NCBI RefSeq assembly: GCF_032062135.1
Contig: NC_092862.1
Location: 42,935,802 to 42,999,801 of the forward strand
Length of the DNA: 64,000 nucleotides
Source: Pyxicephalus adspersus
Lineage: Eukaryota; Chordata; Amphibia; Anura; Pyxicephalidae
Direction: 5' to 3'
Both the position numbers and the translations under genes were made by a program. The notes below the pieces were generated by a model, which did no database searches, was not told where the DNA came from, and worked only from the letters and a program-made list of their open reading frames with translations. Below, in pieces: positions 24,596-36,403 of this stretch; the stretch's first letter is position 1, and every line of letters starts with the position of its first letter.

Positions 24596-26027
24596 TAAAA
24601 ATTAGTCATTGTTTCTTTCCCAGACTTTTTTTTATACAATTACCAGTACATATAGAGCAGTGTGAGAGGAGGGAACTGAAAGCAAAATAGTTATGAATCT
24701 TCTGCAGCTTCTGTTCTTTTAAGTTAACCGTTGAATTTGTGAACCTCAGACCCACAAAGAAGAAGGGTCTGATGGAAGCCATTGTAAATATAGTGTTTTT
24801 TGTTTACTTCATGAAAGACTGAACCCAATCAGTCAAGCAGCCTTGATTTAGAAACGTGAGCCAGAACTCTGCGAGTTGAATACCCCTTCATGTACGTGCT
24901 GGGCTGCACTAAGATTACATACGCTAATGTAAGTGTGGACTAGATTTATGGTATTTACAGGTTTTACCTTAATTCAATTAAATAGTCAATTTATGAGTCT
25001 TTTTTGTTGCTGCAAGAGTGGAAAAGAAAATCTTCTCTGCACTTTGTTTTTACATGATCTGTGCCATTCAGAAATCTTAATGCATTCACATCAGGTTGTA
25101 ACTGGGTTTTGGTGAGTGTGTGTAACAAGGTGAAAGTATTTGTGGGACTACAAGTGTCCCACAAGGGTTAAAGAACAGCACAAAACACTCAGGCCTAATT
25201 AAAAGTTAGTACTTATCTTCATCAGATGCGTACAATAGTCCAAAACAGCAACAGTTCCATCAGCAAGATCACACAACTCAGTTTACCCCAGGCAGTGCCC
25301 ATCTTCATATCATCTAACTGGGAAGAGTCGTGCAGGGAGAAGCTGGCATTTCTTTACGTGTATCCAGAAAATGTCAGCGTGAGCACTCAATTCTATGATA
25401 TCTGGAGTAAACAAATATACACTGATCATAACCAATCAACTCTTTACATGATCTTTGCTAGCTCACTTTTATCAAACCTCCTTGTTACATTATATTATGA
25501 AAAACGTGCAATTGTTAGTATGAGATTATATTATTTATATTACCAGCTGCTTTCTGTCTCATGACCCATCAGGGCATAACATTCATAACTTTCTTCTTAT
25601 CAGGTCACTCTCACCCCAGCAAGTGTGGGAAGGAGGACACAAGATGATCACAAGGGCACAGACCAGACAGTTTACACAAATCCACCTGTACATCCACAAT
25701 ACATATATTCAGTATTCTATGTTTCATGGGTGTCTCCAGAGGAATAACCAGAAAGCCTCACCATTCCTGCTACAATGGGTAATTCTACAAGGATTTTAGA
25801 TTTGTATGTACTTTTACATTAATGTCCTCCTTGAAACATTGCAACTTTTTGTATTGTATAGTAGTTTATATATTCAAGAATATCAGTTGTCAGGGTGTCA
25901 TATTATGTCACAGGGTGTGGCATTTCCTCCACCATTGCCATATTTTGAAGGGTATACTTGATGTAATTAGGAGATTCCATTATGGGTAAGAGTCGGCTGG
26001 ATTGCAGATCATTAAAGATGTTGAGCA
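24596..26027. other. No gene recognised; 112-codon orphan frame and a hairpin
   Basis: An open frame at 25226-25564 is the longest in this stretch. Its product has no motif I know, low complexity is absent, and no splice or promoter context stands out, so I treat it as chance or an unknown old repeat. Just upstream, TGTGGGAC and GTCCCACA at 25141-25163 form an 8 bp hairpin. Confidence 0.35.
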
Positions 26028-26250
26028 GAGTACACACATTCAATTATCCTTGTTGGAAACAATCTTTCATGGTCGTTTCCAGTGACAAAAGAGTGAAGGA
26101 TGAATGAATGAGTGCTGTACTAACATCGCAGTTCTGTTCTATGGAGGGGGGGGGGGGTGAGCCGCACATTTCACGTCTATTACAGTCTTTATTGTCTGAC
26201 AGAATAATCATTGCCCAACAACGTCGGGTCACCTCCATACACATCAGATT
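26028..26250. repeat. Possible MITE with GTACACACATTCAATTAT end
   Basis: AGTACACACATTCAATTATC and TTGTTGGAAACAATC begin a GC-moderate block that I recall as a frog MITE. It contains a run of 12 Gs at 26146-26157. No clear partner end was found. Confidence 0.3.
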
Positions 26251-26355
26251 CTGATGTTTCTGAGAAGAATCTTTGTGTACATAGCCTTAGATAATGATAC
26301 AAAAATCACCAAAAAAGGAAAATGTGGTGGGACATTGTGGCACTTACTAAAAAAG

Positions 26356-26516
26356 TTCTCTCCTCCTGTATCACTGTCTGTATTCGTCTTTCATTTGCAA
26401 CCCCTATTTAATGTACAGGGCTGTGTAATATGTTGGCGCTATATAAATCCTGTTTATTATTATTAATATTAATAATAATAATAATAATAAAAATAATAAT
26501 AATATTAATAATAATA
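26356..26516 (+). repeat. L2-like LINE 3' tail with TTA/TAA microsatellite
   Basis: CTCCTCCTGTATCACTGTCT, TTTCATTTGCAACCCC, TAATGTACAGGGCTGTGTAA, TATGTTGGCGCTATATAAAT and then a long TTA/TAA array. This is the cleanest copy of the tail in the window and serves as the reference for the others. Truncated in the untranslated region, so no protein part. Confidence 0.8.
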
Positions 26517-26522
26517 CAGTAG

Positions 26523-26723
26523 GGTTCTAGGACTAAGTATACAGATCATAGGAGAACCTGGGTGATTCAACAAACCTTGAATAGATTTCTTAAAATCATT
26601 TGCTATTATTTGGCAAATGTTTTTATTTCTAAACTAGATTCATTGCAGGCTTGCTGGATTACCCAGGTTCACCCATGAAAGCCTATCTTCTGCAGATTTA
26701 GAGAGCTTTAATAAATCAGGTCC
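26523..26723. mobile_element. Foldback MITE (GGGCCTGATTTATT family)
   Basis: The left arm ATCATAGGAGAACCTGGGTG pairs with the right arm TACCCAGGTTCACCCATG, with ATTTGCTATTATTTGGCAAA at the centre. The right end is TTTAATAAATCAGGTCC, the family end. The copy sits right beside the L2 tail microsatellite. Confidence 0.7.
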
Positions 26724-26889
26724 ATTGTGTAGAGCTGAATAGGAGAACATATACCAAAAAGAATAATATTCCTGCAAAACAAGTAAGATTATTGAAAAAA
26801 AAAGTTTATTATAGAATTTTAGATCAAATAAAACAAACTAAAATCAAGACTTTTTTTACCATTAGGACTATTAGGACAACTATTAGGAC
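26724..26889. other. Short AT-rich spacer
   Basis: Poly-A and poly-T runs only; nothing else seen. Confidence 0.4.
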
Positions 26890-27290
26890 TAGGGATGAGC
26901 GAGCAAATTTTTTATATTCGGTCTTGGGGCGAATTGGGCCGTTCTCACTTACCAAAATGTAGGCGAGAACGGCCTTTGTAAATTCGGCTGACGAGACCGA
27001 ATTTTTGGGACCTGCAAGACCAATTGCTCTTGCAGCCCTTTACGAGTTGTACGTGTTCTTGGATAGAGTTTCTCCATTCAAAAACACAGGAGTCCTGTGT
27101 TCCTCGATAGATAAACTCTATCCAAGAACACATACTACAGGGCAGCAAGAGCAATCAAGGGAGCGGAGCAGCTGTTGAAGTCTGAGAGGAGGAGTATTGT
27201 GGCTGCATTATTGAATGGAGCCATGAGAATCCTCCTCTCAGTGAGAGATCCCCGGAAAATCTACACAGAATAGAAGAGTCACACAAAAAC
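26890..27290. mobile_element. hAT-like foldback element, partial
   Basis: Starts TAGGGATGAGCGAGC and shares with the intact element at 54040-54884 the words CAAGAGCAATCA, GGAGCGGAGCAGCTG-like text, GAGTCCTGTGTTCCT and AACTCTATCCA. Inside are nested palindromes: 27053-27071 against 27113-27131 (19 bp, perfect) and a central 27083-27101 palindrome. The expected right terminus is not seen, so the copy is truncated or decayed. The minus frame 26945-27154 is an effect of the palindrome. Confidence 0.55.
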
Positions 27291-30200
27291 AACCATAAAA
27301 TAAAAAAAATCATAAAATTTGACATTTAAAAGAGTAAAGACAAGTGGTAAGAAAATAAGAAGATGAATTGGCCTTTTGTAAGTGATAATTATCATACAGA
27401 CATTGTCATTTTTTTATCAATTACATAATCACAAGATGAACTGAGAATGCTATCCAGAGAATTAAACTTTGCAATGCTTTATCATTTAGATTTATAAGAT
27501 TTTCTGGTAGATATTATTAATTTTACCCATGAATCCATATTATTGAAATATGATATTGGGTTGATATTAGAATATAAGGGGCACCACAGGTCCCAGTTTT
27601 CAGGTTGGGCCTCCATGTATACAGCATTAGTAGCCACATGAAATCAGGAACAAATTAGTGTGATTTTTTTTTTTTGCCCTGGATTTACTAACTAGTAAGT
27701 AATTCTAAACCTATCATATTTATTAAACGTTTAAACTATTCACTTTGTTAGGACAACAGTCTCTACCAATCATCCATAAATGAATTGCCTTATGTTTATG
27801 TTTTTTCAACTAAAATAGAATTTTGGAAGAATACAGCCTGTGTAGTCTCCCCATTATCTTTAAAAGTTGTTTGCAATAGATAGAGGAAGGGTAAATAGAG
27901 TTAGGAATCGTTTTTCTACATCTTTATAAACTAACAACCCTATTCTGTTTTTCAATCGCTTTTTAATTATAGAGTCCCTTGAAGTTTCCACAAAGTTATT
28001 TTTTAGCAAAGGAGCAAAGCTATATCTTTGGTTACAGCTTTGAATGGCTATTCTTTTTCCTAAGACTTTCAAATATTTTCAAGATATTCACTCCCAAGAT
28101 TTAAGGCTCATCACATTATTTCCAAAACAAGTCATGTCAGTATTAACCAAAGGCTACAGCCTCCATGCCTGCCGGGGTCCAGTGAATCGACATGCAGATG
28201 GCAAACTAATGGACACTTTCAGTACGAATATGCAAATTGCACCAGCAGTCACCCAGCATTTAGAAGCTGTAAATACTCTACTCCTCACAGGCATCTGTTC
28301 CTGATCACTTGGCCAAATGGAAACCCTCCAGTAAATGTTAAAAATAAAAAATAGCCAATTAAAATAAAATGTTGTGCAAACTCAATTGATGTAGATAAAA
28401 TAATATACAAATCCAGACAGGGTAGGGAAGATGAATTTTTAAAATGTTATTTTGTACAGTGTATATTTTGTTTTTATTGCATATATCACTTAATTTTTTA
28501 CTGATGTTGGTAGTTCACTGGGTGGGTGGAAAGCCAGAAAAGAAAAGAAACAACATACATAACTAACAATATATGCTATGTGAAACATGTTTTACTTGTG
28601 ACCTAGCTCTAAGCTTTTTTTTTTTTACTTTTTCCATCAATTTCTGTCTCTGTGCAAGAAATAAAGGTTACTTTTTACAGGGACAGGAAACCATGGACAG
28701 TAAAAGAATTGTAAGAGGTTTCAAACTTTCCTTATATTATTAAAAAGTGGTTCTGTTTTAATCTGTATTGTCCAAACAGTAAGTCAAAGGAACATTTACC
28801 CAAAAGGACACAAATGATGATAGAAACCTGGTAGAGGTTCTAACTGTTTTGCATGACGTTGAGCATTAGTGAAGGTGCTGATTCAATACTCAAGACATAC
28901 AGTATACATAGAATTAGCTATAAAGATTAATTGGTTAAATGGAAAAAAGATTACAATTTTCCCTGAAAGTAGTGATTTCTACTTACATATCTGTATATGT
29001 TTTACCCACTGACTCAAACACTTTACCACCATACCTTAAATATAAATTTTCCTCATTGCTAAGAATAATGCTTTTTATATATTTGCCACATTTATTTGAA
29101 AAAAGGTGAATATTTATTAACCTAATAATTAGTCTCATATGACCACATGTACCCCTCTGCTGTAGATATTGCACTTCTTCGTTGTTGGGCAGTAGTAGGG
29201 ATCAGTTGCTGGGAGGGTTGGAAGAGTGTTAGCTTAACTGCCTTTGTAAAATGCATTTATTGACATAATTCACTGCATAGTTGATTGGGTGAAAAGGGAT
29301 TGAAGGGCCAACAAATCTATACTACTGCTGCTAAATTTGCCACATTGTTGATCATCCAATCCTTTTGAAATGAAGTCATAATTTCAACTATACATCTTTA
29401 CAACACTCTGGCAAAATGAGGCTACAGCAGCAGTACTAGCTGCAAACTAAAAATTGTCATTACAAATAGGAGATTCAGTATGATAGGAAAAATGTATTTA
29501 TTTAGTGCAATTTTTATTTTGCCCATAGTTCTGTATTATTACTTCATTTTTTTTTTGTGAAATACTGAAATGTAATATTTATGGCATGTCATAGTGCTGG
29601 TTTGCATTTTGGATCCATTGTATCCCTACACCAAACTCAATGTTCTTGAATAGAAAGATATTCCATAAGTGCAAAGCATTGTCACATGACAGGCAGCCGC
29701 TACATACATTATTATTGGCTGAAACTTTATTATTTCTGAAGATTACACCATAATTTGTAACACTCAATTTTAATCATATTATGCAATTACCAGTATCAAA
29801 ACATTCATTAAATTAGATGAATTTGGGCATATTTTATTAACTACTCTCTACATACTTTTAAACAGTACTCATTATTTAATGACAAAATGTTTCATCAACT
29901 AATCGTATTTAACTAATCAAGTGATATAATTATACAGCCTTTCCGTCTAATTTGCATGCTCTTTATTGTGTCATGCAATGTTTATTTTAATGTTTGCTAA
30001 TTCTGTTAAGCAAAAATATCATTTTTTATTGGTGGTGGTTGCACAAAATATTACTACAGATAGACTTTATTTTCAGTTTACGTAATGGATAGCTTATTTT
30101 TTCTCTACATGGATATATCAGATTCCATAAAATAGAATGACAGTTGTAGAATCTTAACCATCTGTACAATGACAGGAAAATGCCATGTACTATATCCAGT

Positions 30201-31095
30201 GTCTCTGTGAAATTGGCATCCTGCACATTGCACATGTTAGTTCTGGGGTGGTGACTTTACTTTTTGACAAAGGGATTGCTTTTGAAAACAAGTATAACCA
30301 ATATGTAATCCTTTAGTTTATCAATATTCCTGTATTTATAAGAGGTGATTTTCTTAAAAAAGCCAATTTAATGTAGGTTTCATAAGCCTATGGTTACTTT
30401 TAATATCTAGCCGTGAAAAAAGGAAAGTGTTCTACATCTTGAAATTCAAATAAAAGTAAAACATATTACCAGGTGATAAATGTTCATGAAGCAACTAGTA
30501 GTACTGGTTTAAATATAATATGCCAAAATAAGCATGAATTCTTTACCATAAAATCACCATCAAACAATATTAAAACATGAGTATCCAGACACAAAGCTGA
30601 TCCCAAATTAATTAAAATGCTCCATTTAAAAGCCAAACATAAAATGAAAACGCATATCATAAATCAACCTGTCATGTACTTGAAAATAAACAATTTGGCA
30701 AGTTTTTTTAATAATATCATGGGACATATTTATAAAGAGTCCGGTATGCAAATGTTATCATATAACCCTTACAAATGAGATCTCATTCTTCCAGGGCAAA
30801 CATAACATTGTATAAAATGTAAATGTAACATTTATTGTCTATTCACTTACTAGGGATGGGTATATGTACTTGCAAGGTGTTAACTGAGGATTGACAAATG
30901 TACTTTATTATACATAAAATATATTGAGGGTACTCAAAAGTGTGGTAAACCTGAATACAATTATATGTAATGTAACGTTTTTGTTTTCTATCATTTGTGT
31001 GGGACTACCAGTCTAAAAGGCTGTGATTTGTTGAGGTTTGTTTAGGTTATATGGTCAGCAGGAGACAGGATAGGGTGATTTTCTGAAGTTTAGGC
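27291..31095. other. No gene recognised; long AT-rich stretch
   Basis: Frames such as 28044-28304 (86 codons), 28983-29174 and 29579-29767 have no known domain and no supporting context. A poly-T run lies near 27664-27677. This is the longest block without a recognised repeat. Confidence 0.4.
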
Positions 31096-31273
31096 TGTTC
31101 ACTTAGCAAAAGGGGCAATTCAGTTAGCTTAGTGAAGAAGGTAAAACTTCAGCCATCCAATAATGTGCAAACAAAAATCCTGTTTTTAACATATTCTTGC
31201 AAGTTATTGTGCCATTCAATACGTTAAATGAATGATCACATTTAAAATGTTCATTTGGTTTGCTAAGTGAACA
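31096..31273. mobile_element. Foldback MITE with TGTTCACTTAGCAAA ends
   Basis: TGTTCACTTAGCAAA at 31096-31110 is the exact reverse complement of TTTGCTAAGTGAACA at 31259-31273, giving 15 bp perfect terminal inverted repeats around a 148 bp AT-rich body. Similar wording (TTCACTAAGCTTAGTGAAC near 61060, CTAAGTGAAC near 61312) suggests an interspersed family. No duplication of the target was identified. Confidence 0.6.
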
Positions 31274-31437
31274 TATTCGTATAGTTAATCAACCCCAATG
31301 AATACAAATGGTTGTTATGGTAAACCTTGGCTTGCAGAGAATTACCAAGGTACACAATGGGTGCACCCTTGGAGTTCACCCTACTGATCTCTAAACTTCT
31401 ACATGATTAAAATATTTTATTTTTCCTATTTCACATC

Positions 31438-31885
31438 TTAAAGCGGACATATCACCACAATTACTTTATATAAAAGGGTAGATAACCCTTTTTTTCGTGG
31501 AATGCCTTTTATCATGTATCCTCTTGGGATACATGATTCATACGTCACCCAGGAGGCTTCAGGCTGAACCTTCTGTGCATGCCTGATCTCACGGGGCTTT
31601 GCAGTCATTGAAATAATACATGCACAGTGAGATCAGCACTTTTTTAAATATAGCAGCATACGTCACTCATACAGTACAAGAACAGGTGACATAGGCAGAA
31701 GAAGCAAGAAGAAGGAAAAAGATGGGGGAGCCCAATGCTTCATAAGCAAGGGATGACGCTTCCTAAGCTGGGATGAAGCAAGAAACTAGGAGAACGCAGG
31801 ACTGAATCGTGCTAAAGTAAGGGTAAGTGTGATTTGTTTTTGTTTTTTTTTATTTTAACTTATTTTAACTTTAGTTCTGCTTGTG
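31438..31885 (+). mobile_element. TTAA-bounded non-autonomous DNA element
   Basis: TTAA at 31438-31441 begins the TTAAAGCGGACATATC end. A subterminal hairpin AAAAGGGTAGATAACCCTTT follows, then ATACGTCACCCAGGAGG and CACAGTGAGATCAGC. The far end reads TTAACTTTAGTTCTGCTT, whose reverse complement (AAGCAGAACTAAAG) matches the start loosely. It is non-coding. Same family as 38953-39479 and 60444-60918. Confidence 0.62.
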
Positions 31886-34800
31886 ATTGTAGAAAAGTGT
31901 CCTGGATAGAACTTAACTTTGTCTTTTATTGACAGGAATGGTTTAATTACCCAAAAGTTGTATTTGGCTCAGCATTACGTCATATCCAATGAATTAAACT
32001 GATATTGGCTAAAGGCACAAGACAGTTTGTTTATCATAAAAATGTCCCTGGACAAAATATAATGTCAAAAATGATCTATGTGTTAATTATTTCAATTGTT
32101 TAATGCCAGCTTGAGACATTTGGATAGTTCTACCTAACCACTGGTGTCAATATACATTATTCTTGTCATTTTAAGGTTTATAAAAATGCTACATACATTA
32201 AGTCACTCTAACAAAATGTGCATTAGGCATAAAGTGCTACATTATATCATATTGACTATGTTATAAAATAATATGAGGTTTGGATAGCAAATTATTATCA
32301 TTATTTTGTTTTGATTTTAGGGCCAGCATAAGTTCAATAATACAAATGCCCAATAAAACATTAGAATAATTAAAAGACAAAGCTATAGTACAGCAGAAAA
32401 AAATACTAGGAGCTATTTGGGAACATCAATTTCCAGCAGCTATAAATATCACATTTAAAGTGTGTTGGGACGATCTACAAAAGTATATGTTTTTATGTTG
32501 CCCTGTGTTCATTTCAAATACAAAGTCAAGGAAACCTTACTGGGTATTCACAATAAACACTGGCCACTGTCAAACGTTTAGGAAATCATATTCTTATCTA
32601 GAAAAACTTGAATTGCAGCCAACAGAATTTCACTTTCAATGTGATTCCAGTGATTTTGTTGCTCAGTCACTGAGAAAATCATTGTAGGCTGTCTATTAAA
32701 TTGCTAGCTACATTTCTTTTTTGCTCACTCTGTTGTAGCTTATGTTGTGCACATGACACCATTGCTTTATAGCTACCTACACTTGTACTGGAGCTAGCTA
32801 CAAGAACATTTTAGTTGCCAGTAAAAATCACAAGAAATCTTTGTAGTTTCCTTGATTCACTCCAAAAAAATCTCTCATTTTTCATAGTCCTGAAATCACA
32901 CTCTTCAATGTTATATACAGATCCTGAGCTGTAAAAAACATATATAGTGTGAATACCAGAATACATTTCCTATACCTTTGGATATGCTGTGAAATCACTA
33001 ACTGCTGTGATGTGACAACTCATGAAAACATAAGAGCTTTGTTCTTTCAAATTGTTTTGATTTACCAAATGAATATAAGCTATTCACTCAGCAAAGTAAA
33101 TTATCACAAGTATAGAAAGCTCTGACACTTTTTTACACTCATTTGTAGCATGATTGTTCATTTATCCCCTGAAACGTGCTGTTCAGTAAGGTGGGCAGTA
33201 AATGTTCAAAATTAAAAAAAAATATTTAGCACTAGAACTTTAAGTACAGAACCTCACTTTGCTAAAACAACAAAAAAACATTCACTTAAATTTTTTTTGC
33301 TTGCATATGGTTGGATGTTTAAAGTCAAGGCAACCTCACCTTTATTGAAAAGGGTAAGTAAAAATGTGGTGAGGTTGTGCTGATTCAATCATCTATTCAT
33401 GTATCATGAGCAAATACTTTTTATTCCTTTCAATGTATGGTATTGGATATTCCTTGGGAAGTAATTTTATGTTTACTTTGTTTCATCCTATTTAAGTGAA
33501 AATCCAATTTCTAAAATGTTCTTGCTCTATCCTATCATATGTATTAATGATAATACAAAGTGCTGTATTATGTTTTTATAAATACAAAAATTACTAAATA
33601 TACTTAAACACGGGGGATGGGGGGTATAAATACAATTATCCACATCACATTGGTTTCTTTTTACAAGAGAAAGATTATACATTATGCATTGTCTTAGACT
33701 TGTTTTTCTTTTCCTTACATTTTTCACATTTTATCATTGCTTATATGCAACGTGATGGTGAACCTCATGGTCAGCTATCAGCTATGATTAGAAGACATAA
33801 TTATGTTCTGCTTCAGAAGTACAGCAAGAGCCTGGCACAAAGTAGCAATCTGTGATCAGTGTCTTTCTATCTCTTTTCAAAATGAATAAATAAAAGGCAT
33901 GTAAAAGTAAAACTAATCCTGATTTTCACATGTAGTATGTCTCAAATGCAAAAGCTGGACTGAATTTAGGAACTACTGCTGAGGGACCATTTACATTCCA
34001 AGGACAACTGGGGATGCCACAGGCTGCAGAGCAGCGGAATGACAGCTATTTGCCTGATCTTCACTGCTCCTGCAAGCGACACTGATGAAAAGAATAAGCA
34101 AGGAGTATTGTCCCTAAAAAAGACACTGCAGATTTCCTTATTTTACACTGATAACTGCTCTTCAGTAATCTTCAGGAATCAGTTTAGAAAAGACATATCA
34201 AAAGTAAAGTATAAGTAAAACAAAACAACAATTTTTTTTAGAACAGAAAAGGGTATAAAATTGCAAAACGTTTCTTGTTTTAAATTACTTGCAATCTTTA
34301 GAGGTCACCTAGAGGATGTTTAATTTTTATTAACAGGAATTACATACTGAACCTGTGGCCAGGCTACTGATTCACATGTATTTAGACAATCTTAACAAGC
34401 AATACTCAAGTTTGAAAGCAAGCCCTTACTGACCTTTGCAGCTGTAGGCACCATGGAATAATTCATCCTCAAAGTTCACTGCAGAAGCACTGAAGTCATT
34501 CATGTTATTTTCTCAGAAGCTCTTAAATTGTTCCACAATGCTCTCCATGCGTATTCGTTTTTAAGTGTACTTCAACATGGAAATAATATTCACTAACTAA
34601 ATGACACGTTTGAGCTTCAGGACTGGTTATTGATTTGAATTTGTATTTTAAATGTATTTAAAGAAAAACTATAGTAATGTTGGGTCAATATTATTTAATG
34701 GAATGATTTTTACCTTTATGTTTATAGATTTTAGCTGTTGTTTTAAATAGTTATATGTTTTCTTTTACAAATACATATTTAATACATGACAATCAATACC

Positions 34801-35435
34801 CACAGCAGACATTGATTGCATTGTGGTTCAAATTCTTTGACTGAAACTTTGAAATGTCAGACTTTGCCAACTAATAAGTGATGAGTTATTGAATTCTGTA
34901 AATGAGCTTCCTATAGCAAAGATGAAATTATTGAATAGGAGAATATATATGCATTTACTGACTCAAAAAGAAAGAAAAAGTGAAGACATACCTACCCACT
35001 ATACTTCAGACATTCAAATACAGTCAAATGAACACCTAAAAAAAAACACCAATAATGCAGACTGAAGAATTAAAATTCATTATGTTAGAATCAGGTGCTC
35101 GATATATTAGGAACCTCTAATATTAGGCAACAATAACAGGAAACTTTTTAAAGAGTATGGTATTGGAACCTGACTTATACAAACTTCAGATAAAGATACT
35201 TGTTTTGTTTTGTGCTACTGACATGTGTTGTGCTGGGGATACTCATAAAATACATCAGGCTGCATGGCTAAAGGGAAGCAGGGGCTGCTGCTATTTTTTA
35301 TTCTCCTTGATGCTGCAAGTTACATTGCTGCACAAAAAAGCCTGTATGGGATACTGCGGTGGTGCACAGCTTGGAATCGCCGGCCCGATAAGCATTTCCT
35401 AACACTGCTATTACAAAATAGGTAAAGACCAGGCC
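31886..35435. other. No gene recognised
   Basis: AT-rich DNA. Frames 32460-32687, 33527-33727 and 35157-35402 show no domain. A somewhat GC-richer patch at 33950-34140 could be an old exon or repeat, but it holds no long frame and no recognisable protein. Confidence 0.35.
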
Positions 35436-35640
35436 TTCTGGAACATTGTGGTGTGGACTGAAAAATCAAAAATATAGTTTTGTGTGCACAGTTAGAGTAG
35501 ATATATTTGGTGCAAAAAGAAAACAGCTTTTTTAAAGAAATAAACACATGCAAACCCTGAAGGATGTTGACGTAATAGTTATGGTTTGGGCTTGCTTTGC
35601 TGCTTTAGCATCTGGGACGCAGTTATTGTCAGTCAACTAT
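35436..35640 (+). pseudogene. Tc1/mariner transposase relic
   Basis: Tc1-type transposases cut and paste DNA with a DDE/D core. Two pieces of that core region are readable. FWNIVVWTEKSKI (35436-35474) matches the segment around the second acidic residue, and DVDVIVMVWACFAALASGT (35563-35619) corresponds to the conserved VMVWGCFS-type stretch downstream. The two are in different frames with stops between them. The first D and the last D/E region were not found. It is a distinct lineage from the Tc1 fragments at 20884 and 43875, judging by wording. No terminal repeats are attached. Confidence 0.72.
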
Positions 35641-35756
35641 GAATTCTGCATTATTTCATAGTGTCCTTGGTAAGAATGTGAGGCCAAAAGTTAAAACTGA
35701 AGTTGATATTGATTTTTCGCAAAAAAATGTAGCACATTTATTATTACCTTTTTGGA

Positions 35757-36065
35757 AAAATTTTATTTTTTAATAAGTTTATTCAAATAATAAACAAAAA
35801 GTATCAACAAATATAGGAAAGTAGCCAAGGAATAGAAAGTAATAATTTAACAATAACCTGGAAAAAAACATATCTATGACTTTTGTAAAAAAATGTGTAT
35901 CACAGATTTTAGTAGAAAGTAGTATAACACAATATAATCTAGCATTGCAATTTTTTTTAAACATAAAATTGCTAGGTGAAACGGAAAGAGGGCAAAGAGA
36001 AAAAAGGGAAGCTAGGGGGAAAGGGACAGGGCACAAGGAGGATGTAGTGTGGAAGCCAAATATAT
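35757..36065 (-). repeat. Antisense LINE-type 3' tail (probable)
   Basis: TTTTTAATAAGTTTATTC followed by AATAAACAAAAAGTATC and a purine-rich end (AGGGGGAAAGGGACAGGG), the same order as 18481-18930. No coding part. The overlapping frames on both strands are not genes. Confidence 0.4.
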
Positions 36066-36403
36066 GGTAATAAATTAGAGGTATAATTTACTTTTATTTA
36101 TAATGCACCAAAAATATGCTGCACAGTATATAGGGATTGCAGATGACAGGCCTGATAAAAAAAAACAAGTACAAACAATGACACAAGAGATAAAGGATAC
36201 TCTGCCAAATTTTCAGTTTACCAGATGGGGGAACATTGTATAATATAGGCAGGGTAATAAAATAAGGGAGGAGGTTCCAGAGAGTAGGAGCAGTCATGAG
36301 CCATATGCGGGAAGAGGTTACAAAAAAGGAAGTCATGAGTAAGTCTTTGAAGGAATGCATAGGGTGGTTATGGGTGTTTGAATGTATCAGGTCAGAAATG
36401 TAT

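Noticed and set aside
28140..28310. GC-richer patch with an 86-codon frame, possible exon
   Set aside because: No clear splice borders and no recognised protein.
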